From Flavobacteriales bacterium (GTDB taxonomy: Bacteria; Bacteroidota; Bacteroidia; Flavobacteriales_D; Crocinitomicaceae): DNA of 38,135 nt. Below are positions 31,768-38,135 of this stretch, one piece after another (position 1 is the first letter of the stretch; each line of letters starts with the position of its first letter). Under the pieces are notes generated by a model, which did not search any database, was not told where the DNA came from, and was given only the letters and a program-made list of their open reading frames with translations. The stretch lies in contig CANFRV010000033.1 of NCBI GenBank assembly GCA_947449575.1, forward strand, positions 1 to 38,135, given 5' to 3'. Both the position numbers and the translations under genes were made by a program.

Positions 31768-34700
31768 ATGACAAAATTACTTAAAATAATAGGACGAATA
31801 GTTGGTATTTCTTTTGAATGGATATTGATATTCCTTATTTTTATACTTTTTGCTATCCATACTAGTCCGTTTCAAACATTTATTACCAAGAAAATTACAA
31901 ACTATCTATCTAGCGAATTAAAAACTGAAATTAAAATTGATCGGGTTTCAATTGTTTGGATCAATAGAATTGCCTTAGATGGATTGCTAATAAGAGATCA
32001 AAAAAATGACACCTTGGCCCATGTTTCTACCTTATTTGTGACTTTAGATGAACTAAACCTTCGCCACAAAATAATTCTCAATAAAGCGGAGATTGAAAAT
32101 GCGGTTTTAAAATTAAAACTTGATAAAAAGACCAAAAAATTCAACTATGAATTTATCGAAGATTATTTTGCCTCCTCAAAAAGAAAAAAATCGAGTTCAT
32201 TAGTAATTGAGCTCAATGAATTACACCTTTCAAATGTTAGTCTTGATTATGACGATTATAGGTACAATCCTACTAAATTTGGTATGGACTTCAAACATCT
32301 CAGGGTAAAAAATATCAACCTCGATATGAATAAGATCTCTGTCAAAAATGGAGTCATTAAAGGTGCAATCAATCAACTTTCATTAAACGAACGATGCGGT
32401 TTTAAAATTTTGAATTATAGCTCAATAGCTTCTGTTTCTGAAAAAGGAATATTTGCAAGTAATGTGAAGTTGAAAACACCACTTTCGAATATTTCTGCTT
32501 CAAAGGTGAATCTACTTATGAATCATTATGGAGACTTTTTAACATTCGAAGACAGTGTTTCCTTTGACGCACATCTAAATTACAGTAAAATTTCCTTAAA
32601 AGATATTTCTTACTTTTCACCGCAATTACGAGGAATGGACCAAATTGTTTTTGCACAAGCAGATGTATCCAGAACAATCAAAAAACTAAAAATAAATAAT
32701 TTAATTTTTAAAACAGGTGAGCAAACAACCTTGCAAGGAAATATTGTTCTGCCTGACTTCAGGAATTTAAGTCAAGCATTTTTTAATGAACGGCTTGCCT
32801 ATGCATTTATTTCAGTGAAAGATTTAATAAACATAAAACTGCCTATATCGTCAAAATCGAAATTCCTTTCATTTGATGATCATCTGCAACGCTTAAAATA
32901 TTTTGAAGTAAAAAACGTACGATTAGATGGTTATCAAGATGAGTTTGTAATTGCAGCAGATAATATTAAAACCAGCCTTGGGGAAATAGAACTGAAAAAC
33001 GGTATTCTGTTTACTGAAAACAGGAAGAACAATTCATACATTTTCAAGCGATCAGATTCAGAAGAAAGCAAAGACCTTCTAGTGGATAATTTTGAATTAG
33101 GCGCTTTTTTAAAAAATCCTGATTTAGGTTCTATCAGTGGTAGATTTGATTTGAGCGGTGAAGCTAAATCGTTTGCAGATATTCGATTCGATGACATTGA
33201 GGGAGAAATAAAGAAATTCGATTATTTAGGATATTCGTACAAAAACATTCAAATTAAAAAAGGTAAATTAATTGATAATATTTTTGAATCAGAAATTGAA
33301 GTCCTAGACGATAATTTAGAACTTACCTATAATGGCTCTATTGATTTCAATGGAAAAACACACATGAAATTTACAATTGACCTAACAAAAGCTATTCTTG
33401 ATAATTTAAATCTAAGTCAGGTTAAAAACTCCAAAATAAAATCAAATTTTGATGTAAATATTTACGGCGATGAATCCAATAATTTATTTGGCACTATAAA
33501 TATGGCCGGAATGGTCTATTGGGAAGGAAATAAGCAAATTAATATTCCAAATGTAAGTATTGTTGTTGATAGAAAACCAACGAACGATGTACTCGAAATA
33601 AAGAGTGATTTAGCTGATATTTACATGAATGGAAAAGTTGATTTTAAAACTATTTTTGGTGATTTGCAAAATCAAGTAAGTAAGCTGTTTCCTGCGATCA
33701 TTACTCCGAAAAAAATAAATAAAAAGCAACAAAAATCAAAAAGTAAATTTGATTACGACTTAAAAATTAAAGATATAAACGATTTTTTATCTCTATTCGC
33801 TCCCGATTTAAAAATTTCTTACGGTACCACAATAAAAGGTTTCTACAATGGTATCAACGAAACTGCAGAGATGGCAATAACCTCGAAATCTGTGTTGTAC
33901 AAAGGTATGAAGTTTGAAGGAATTGATATTGATCAAAAAATAAATACGAACGATCTATCAGGCCAATTTGCTGTTAATATGTATTCTTTAAATGACTCAA
34001 TACATGTCAATGATCTATTATTTACTGTCAATGGAACTAAGGAAATACTAAATTCTCAATTGCTTTGGAACCCATCGACAAAAGATGAATCAAAAATAAG
34101 TTGGAATACAAATGTGTTAGGAATTGATCATTATAAATTAACTCTTTTACCTTCGTTCTTTAACCTAAAGCAAAAAAAATGGAGTGTTGTCAATGAGTCT
34201 ATTATTCAGATTAAAGGTACAACGATCGACATTGCAGATTTCTTGCTGCAAAGAGAAAATCAATATTTAGGCATCAATGGAAGAATCTCAAAAAGTAACG
34301 AAGATCAGCTGAATTTTAGAATGAACGATTTCAATTTAGATGACTTTGGCTCACTTTTTTCATTACCAGTAGATATTAAAGGTTTAGTGAATGGTTGGGG
34401 ATACATTTCAAACCCATACACTAACTTAAAATATATGGGAGATGCAAATATTCATGATTTCTATGTCAACAATCAAGAAGTGGGGAGTTTGTATATTCAA
34501 TCTCAATGGGATAGTGAAAGCAATAGTTTTGGAATGGCTGGAGATTTAATATTTAGGGGAAATGAAACTTTTTCCTTTGATGGCAACTACAACAACCATC
34601 GAACAAAAGATAAATTAGAAATGGATTTAATTTTCGATAATACAGATATTCAATTTGTCAATTCATTTATGGATCCAAATTTAATGACTAACATCCGAGG

Positions 34701-36390
34701 TTTACTGGTTGGGAGCTTAAAAGTGGGAGGATCAATAGAAAATCCTGAATTAGAAGGGAAAATTGAATTACAAGGAGGAAATGCAAAACTTGAATTATTA
34801 AATGTGAATTTCGGTTTGAATGGAAAAATAAGTTGTGATAAAAATAGATTCTACATCAACAACATGCCTATCGATGACGAAGAAGGTAATAGTGGTTCGC
34901 TGGTGGGTTCAATTTCTCATAACAAATTTAAAGATTGGAACTTTGATTTAAATTTTAATTTGAAGGAAAACTCGAATGGTTTTGGTTTTGCAACGAATAA
35001 CAAAAGACCTCTAGAAAAATTTCTTGTCATGAATACAATTCATCAGGAAGGTGATGTATATTATGGGAAAGGATATGGGACTGGAACAGTAACCATTAAT
35101 GGCTATATTGAAAATCTTGATATTAATATTGATTTAAAAACAGAAAAAGGCACAAAAGTTAATTTCCCCATGTATGGAATGGGAGATATTCAGGAGCAAG
35201 AAAACTTTATAGCGTTTAAAAATAAGGGGGAAGAAAAACTCAAGGAACCAAAAATTGATTTTACGGGGATAGACTTGAAATTAAATATCAATGTGACACC
35301 TGATGCTGAATTAAAAGTAATTCTAAATGAGTCAACTGGAGATGAAGTAGCAGCGACTGGCACTGGAGATATTTTTATCGGTCTAAATAATCAAAATGAC
35401 TTTACGCTGGATGGAACGTTTAAAATTAAGGAAGGTCACTATGATTTTGTAATGAAACCTATCAACCAACAATTTGATTTTGAACCAGGAGGAACAGTAA
35501 CTTGGAGTGGCGATCCCTACAAAGCTTTTCTGGACGTGAAATGTGCCTACAAAGTCAATGCTAACTTAAACGAAATTTCACCCAACCAAAATCTAGGAGC
35601 CTCAGGAACTGGTAAACAAGAGATTAAATGTTTAATCATGTTGACAGAATCATTATTTAAACCTAAAATCGAATTTGATATTGTCGCCAACACGAACGAA
35701 GCTGGAAAAGCCCTTTTGACGAGGATAAAAACCGACAGAGATTTACTTAATAAAGAATTTTTCTCCTTATTACTCTTTAAAAAATTTCAACGAATTGATG
35801 GGCAAACAAGCACTGGTGGAGGCGGAGAAAGTGCTGCTTTAGACCTCGTTTCAAGTCAAATTAATGCCATGCTTTCCCAAGTTTCTAAAGATTACTTATT
35901 AAACGTTGATTTAGCAAAAAACAATCTTACGGGCGGTGAAAGGATAGCGGTGGGAATGACAAAAGTGATCAATGATAGATTGGTATTGACAGGTAGTTTT
36001 GGTGTTGGAACCGCAGGAACGATTAGTCAAAATCAAAATTCAGTAATTGGAGATGTAAATATTCAATACAAACTAAACGAATCTGGTACTTTTACAGTAA
36101 ATGTTTTTAATGAATCCAATCAAAACTCAATACTTCAAAATAAAATTGGATTATTTACACAAGGTGCTGGTATTCATTATCAAGAAGATTTCAATACTTT
36201 GAAAGATTTTAAATTACTGCAATATTTTGTAGATGTCTTTAGAAAAAAGGAAAATAAACGCTACAAGGTTAAACGAAAGAAAAAGCAATCAGAATTACCT
36301 CCTTTGAAGGAAAACAAAATTTCATTCACAAAGCAAGAGTTGAATTTTTGCACAAACAAAAACTTCAATTACTATTTTACTACCTTATAA
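31768..36390 (+). CDS. tamB: TamB-family translocation/assembly or lipid transport protein
   Basis: From ATG 31768 the product has 1540 residues. One N-terminal membrane anchor (about 15-35, FEWILIFLIFILFAIHT) is followed by TSPFQTFITKKITNYLSSELKTEIKIDRVSI, the AsmA/TamB-like opening, and a very long beta-rich repetitive body of the repeating beta-groove type. The C-terminal TamB domain (about 1090-1470) shows LDGTFKIKEGHYDF, FEPGGTVTWSGDPYKAFLDVKCAYKV and GGGGESAALDLVSSQINAMLSQVSKDYLLNVDL. It probably bridges the periplasm from inner to outer membrane and carries phospholipids or assists envelope assembly. The last 65 residues are an unusually basic tail (KKENKRYKVKRKKKQ) and a non-conserved-looking end. 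A longer start at TTG 31738 would overlap tsaD and is less likely. Confidence 0.9.
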   Translation: MTKLLKIIGRIVGISFEWILIFLIFILFAIHTSPFQTFITKKITNYLSSELKTEIKIDRVSIVWINRIALDGLLIRDQKNDTLAHVSTLFVTLDELNLRHKIILNKAEIENAVLKLKLDKKTKKFNYEFIEDYFASSKRKKSSSLVIELNELHLSNVSLDYDDYRYNPTKFGMDFKHLRVKNINLDMNKISVKNGVIKGAINQLSLNERCGFKILNYSSIASVSEKGIFASNVKLKTPLSNISASKVNLLMNHYGDFLTFEDSVSFDAHLNYSKISLKDISYFSPQLRGMDQIVFAQADVSRTIKKLKINNLIFKTGEQTTLQGNIVLPDFRNLSQAFFNERLAYAFISVKDLINIKLPISSKSKFLSFDDHLQRLKYFEVKNVRLDGYQDEFVIAADNIKTSLGEIELKNGILFTENRKNNSYIFKRSDSEESKDLLVDNFELGAFLKNPDLGSISGRFDLSGEAKSFADIRFDDIEGEIKKFDYLGYSYKNIQIKKGKLIDNIFESEIEVLDDNLELTYNGSIDFNGKTHMKFTIDLTKAILDNLNLSQVKNSKIKSNFDVNIYGDESNNLFGTINMAGMVYWEGNKQINIPNVSIVVDRKPTNDVLEIKSDLADIYMNGKVDFKTIFGDLQNQVSKLFPAIITPKKINKKQQKSKSKFDYDLKIKDINDFLSLFAPDLKISYGTTIKGFYNGINETAEMAITSKSVLYKGMKFEGIDIDQKINTNDLSGQFAVNMYSLNDSIHVNDLLFTVNGTKEILNSQLLWNPSTKDESKISWNTNVLGIDHYKLTLLPSFFNLKQKKWSVVNESIIQIKGTTIDIADFLLQRENQYLGINGRISKSNEDQLNFRMNDFNLDDFGSLFSLPVDIKGLVNGWGYISNPYTNLKYMGDANIHDFYVNNQEVGSLYIQSQWDSESNSFGMAGDLIFRGNETFSFDGNYNNHRTKDKLEMDLIFDNTDIQFVNSFMDPNLMTNIRGLLVGSLKVGGSIENPELEGKIELQGGNAKLELLNVNFGLNGKISCDKNRFYINNMPIDDEEGNSGSLVGSISHNKFKDWNFDLNFNLKENSNGFGFATNNKRPLEKFLVMNTIHQEGDVYYGKGYGTGTVTINGYIENLDINIDLKTEKGTKVNFPMYGMGDIQEQENFIAFKNKGEEKLKEPKIDFTGIDLKLNINVTPDAELKVILNESTGDEVAATGTGDIFIGLNNQNDFTLDGTFKIKEGHYDFVMKPINQQFDFEPGGTVTWSGDPYKAFLDVKCAYKVNANLNEISPNQNLGASGTGKQEIKCLIMLTESLFKPKIEFDIVANTNEAGKALLTRIKTDRDLLNKEFFSLLLFKKFQRIDGQTSTGGGGESAALDLVSSQINAMLSQVSKDYLLNVDLAKNNLTGGERIAVGMTKVINDRLVLTGSFGVGTAGTISQNQNSVIGDVNIQYKLNESGTFTVNVFNESNQNSILQNKIGLFTQGAGIHYQEDFNTLKDFKLLQYFVDVFRKKENKRYKVKRKKKQSELPPLKENKISFTKQELNFCTNKNFNYYFTTL

Positions 36391-36585
36391 ACTGATCTCT
36401 TAACTTCAATTATCCTTTAAACAAACCTCTTAAAAAAGTTAAATTAGTAGCCATAAAAACGTCCATCAAGAAAAAATAAATCCGTTTAATGCATAAACTA
36501 TTATGGAAAATAGTGTTCGTAAAAAAATTAATATTCTACTCTTTCTTTCTTTGTTTCTTCCCTCCTTTTTAATTATTTTTACATC
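36391..36585. other. Gene-free gap before biotin carboxylase
   Basis: The gap is very AT-rich with no coding frame or terminator hairpin recognised. TTTG at 36550-36553 and TATTTTTA at 36574-36581, 20 bases apart, are a weak promoter candidate for the biotin carboxylase gene. Confidence 0.35.
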
Positions 36586-38070
36586 ATGAAGAAAGTACTC
36601 ATTGCCAATAGAGGTGAAATTGCTCGAAGAGTGATCCGTTCACTAAAAAAAATGAAAATTGCAAGTGTAGCAATTTATTCAGATGCTGATAGAAATGCAC
36701 CTCATGTATTAGAAGCTGACGAAGCTGTTTATGTCGGTGAAAGTCCTTCTTCTGAAAGTTATCTTCGCCAAGATGTAATCCTCGATTATTGCCAGCAATT
36801 GGGAGTGGATGGGATTCATCCTGGATATGGATTTCTCTCTGAAAATGCTGGTTTTGCTCGAAAAGTAAAAGAAGCAGGTATGACATTTATCGGACCATCT
36901 CCCGAAGCAATGGAAATTATGGGCGATAAATTGAGTGCAAAACAAGCGGTAAAAGAATTTAATGTTCCACTTGTCCCTGGTGTCGATCACGCAATTACAG
37001 ATGTTCAAGAAGCGATAAAAATAGCGGAGCAAATTGGATACCCAATCTTAATCAAAGCTTCTGCTGGCGGGGGCGGTAAAGGAATGCGATTAGTTGAAAA
37101 TTCAGCTGAATTTGTTGAACAAATGAAATTAGCTCAAAACGAAGCACGCTCTTCTTTCGGCGATGACGCTGTTTTTATAGAGAAATTTGTCACCAAACCA
37201 CGTCATATAGAAATTCAAGTTTTCGCTGATAGAGCTGGGAATACTGTTTACTTATTTGAAAGAGAATGTAGTATTCAACGTAGACATCAAAAAGTCGTTG
37301 AAGAAGCTCCAAGTGCATTGTTAACTCCCCAATTGCGAAAAGAAATGGGAGAAGCTGCGGTGGCAGTTTGCAAAGCTTGTAATTACGAAGGAGCTGGAAC
37401 AGTTGAATTCTTAGTAGATGCAGATATGAAATTCTATTTCTTAGAAATGAATACACGTTTGCAAGTTGAACATCCTGTAACTGAAGAAATTACCGGGTTG
37501 GATTTAGTTGAATGGCAAATTCGTGTTGCTCGAGGAGAAAATTTACCTAAAAAACAAGAAGAATTATCTATTCATGGTCACGCTATTGAAGTGCGTGTGT
37601 ATGCGGAGGACACGTTAAATGGATTTACTCCAGATATTGGAAAACTCGACCGTTATCGCATACCTACTGGAAGAAGTGTACGTGTTGACGATGCTTTTCT
37701 GGAAGGAATGGAAATTCCTATTTACTATGATCCAATGATTGCAAAATTAGTGGTGTGGGGTAAAACGAGAGAAGAAGCAATAAAAAGAACGCTCATTGCC
37801 ATCGATGAATATCAAATTTCTGGATTAAAAACAACGCTTGATTTCGGTAAATATGTGCTAAAACATCCTGCTTTCAGAAGCGGTAATTTTGACACAAATT
37901 TTGTGAAACATTATTTTGAAGACCCAAGAATCATGTATTCAGCAATGGAGGAAGAGAAAGAAGCTTTGTCACATGGAATCAATGAAATTTGGGATTCGAT
38001 TAAGGAAAGAAATAAAAAAGAATTCGCTTCGAGAGAAATTACAAGTTCGTGGATTAATACTCGGGCATAA
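36586..38070 (+). CDS. accC: Acetyl-/propionyl-CoA carboxylase, biotin carboxylase subunit
   Basis: The 494-residue ATP-grasp enzyme carboxylates biotin on its carrier protein. It has the biotin carboxylase N-domain (KKVLIANRGEIARRVIRSLKKM, HPGYGFLSENAGFA), the ATP-binding GGGGKGMRLV (about 162-171), ERECSIQRRHQKVVEEAPS (about 226-244), the catalytic EMNTRLQVEHPVTEEITG and the C-domain ending in DTNFV. It is about 45 residues longer than the AccC of Escherichia; the extra C-terminus (KHYFEDPRIMYSAMEEEKEALSHGI...) resembles the longer biotin carboxylases of Bacteroidota acyl-CoA carboxylases, so the acyl-CoA partner could be acetyl- or propionyl-CoA. No biotin carrier or carboxyltransferase beta gene is adjacent within the window. 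Confidence 0.9.
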   Translation: MKKVLIANRGEIARRVIRSLKKMKIASVAIYSDADRNAPHVLEADEAVYVGESPSSESYLRQDVILDYCQQLGVDGIHPGYGFLSENAGFARKVKEAGMTFIGPSPEAMEIMGDKLSAKQAVKEFNVPLVPGVDHAITDVQEAIKIAEQIGYPILIKASAGGGGKGMRLVENSAEFVEQMKLAQNEARSSFGDDAVFIEKFVTKPRHIEIQVFADRAGNTVYLFERECSIQRRHQKVVEEAPSALLTPQLRKEMGEAAVAVCKACNYEGAGTVEFLVDADMKFYFLEMNTRLQVEHPVTEEITGLDLVEWQIRVARGENLPKKQEELSIHGHAIEVRVYAEDTLNGFTPDIGKLDRYRIPTGRSVRVDDAFLEGMEIPIYYDPMIAKLVVWGKTREEAIKRTLIAIDEYQISGLKTTLDFGKYVLKHPAFRSGNFDTNFVKHYFEDPRIMYSAMEEEKEALSHGINEIWDSIKERNKKEFASREITSSWINTRA

Positions 38071-38101
38071 CTTTTTTTTGTTTTTTTATTTTTTATTTTT
38101 T

Positions 38102-38135
38102 TTTGTAGGTATAGGGCATGCCCTATACCTACAAA
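38102..38135. repeat. Perfect 34-bp palindrome (REP-like) after biotin carboxylase gene
   Basis: The left arm TTTGTAGGTATAGGGCA and right arm TGCCCTATACCTACAAA are exact reverse complements with no spacer. It follows a 30-base tract of mostly T after the stop at 38070. It reaches the last base of the window and may extend further. The GTAGG...GGGCATGCCC...CCTAC form resembles the REP palindromes mobilised by REP-associated Y1 transposases (RAYT). It could also function as a terminator for the minus-strand neighbour. Confidence 0.8.

Overview
The window is AT-rich and looks like a chromosomal segment of a Bacteroidota bacterium, most likely order Flavobacteriales; a Fluviicola/Crocinitomicaceae-type relative is an inference from gene content and is not proven. 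The evidence is the many TAnnTTTG (-7) promoter boxes, often with TTTG or TTG 18 bases upstream; a type IX secretion (T9SS) C-terminal tail on a peptidase; GIN-domain, FISUMP and TamB proteins of Bacteroidota type; and DapD, RecG, AccA, IspE and TsaD proteins that look like those of this phylum.

Layout. 1-258: intergenic direct repeats. 259-4194 (+): PagL-like lipid A deacylase, GIN-domain lipoprotein, then two SlyD-type FKBP prolyl isomerases flanking a metallophosphoesterase. 4238-6067 (-): MsbA-type ABC exporter. 6214-6375 (+): rpmH, too short for most ORF callers. 6379-11922: an old tandem duplication of a ~2.47 kb unit (3' flank of rpmH, comM, DUF1801 gene, 3' tip of an SPFH gene). The left comM is intact. 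The right comM has been reduced to two fragments by internal deletions, and its second half is replaced by a 1.9 kb foreign segment carrying a FISUMP-domain secreted protein gene and a broken serine-recombinase gene. Both DUF1801 copies are intact. 11843-12772 (-): SPFH/band-7 protein. 12910-15700 (-): metal-chelate ABC importer (binding lipoprotein, permease, ATPase, with overlapping genes). 15806-16930 (-): rpsF-rpsR-rplI. 17158-19131 (-): secreted M1 aminopeptidase. 19403-21667 (+): aconitase. 21791-22408 (+): outer-membrane beta-barrel protein. 22547-24481 (-): dapD and accA. 24543-25352 (+): ispE. 25406-27502 (-): recG. 27648-30173 (-): DsbD-type reductase with a separate DsbD-N-like protein. 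30338-30622 (-): unknown small protein. 30724-31746 (-) tsaD and 31768-36390 (+) tamB are divergent. 36586-38070 (+): biotin carboxylase. The window ends in a perfect 34-bp palindrome.

Most genes are housekeeping: ribosome, lysine/peptidoglycan precursor, isoprenoid, fatty-acid, TCA cycle and tRNA modification, plus envelope maintenance. No new defence or biosynthetic system could be supported. The accessory signal is the duplicated, eroded and invaded comM region, together with several intergenic palindromes and repeats. No tRNA, rRNA or CRISPR array was seen.
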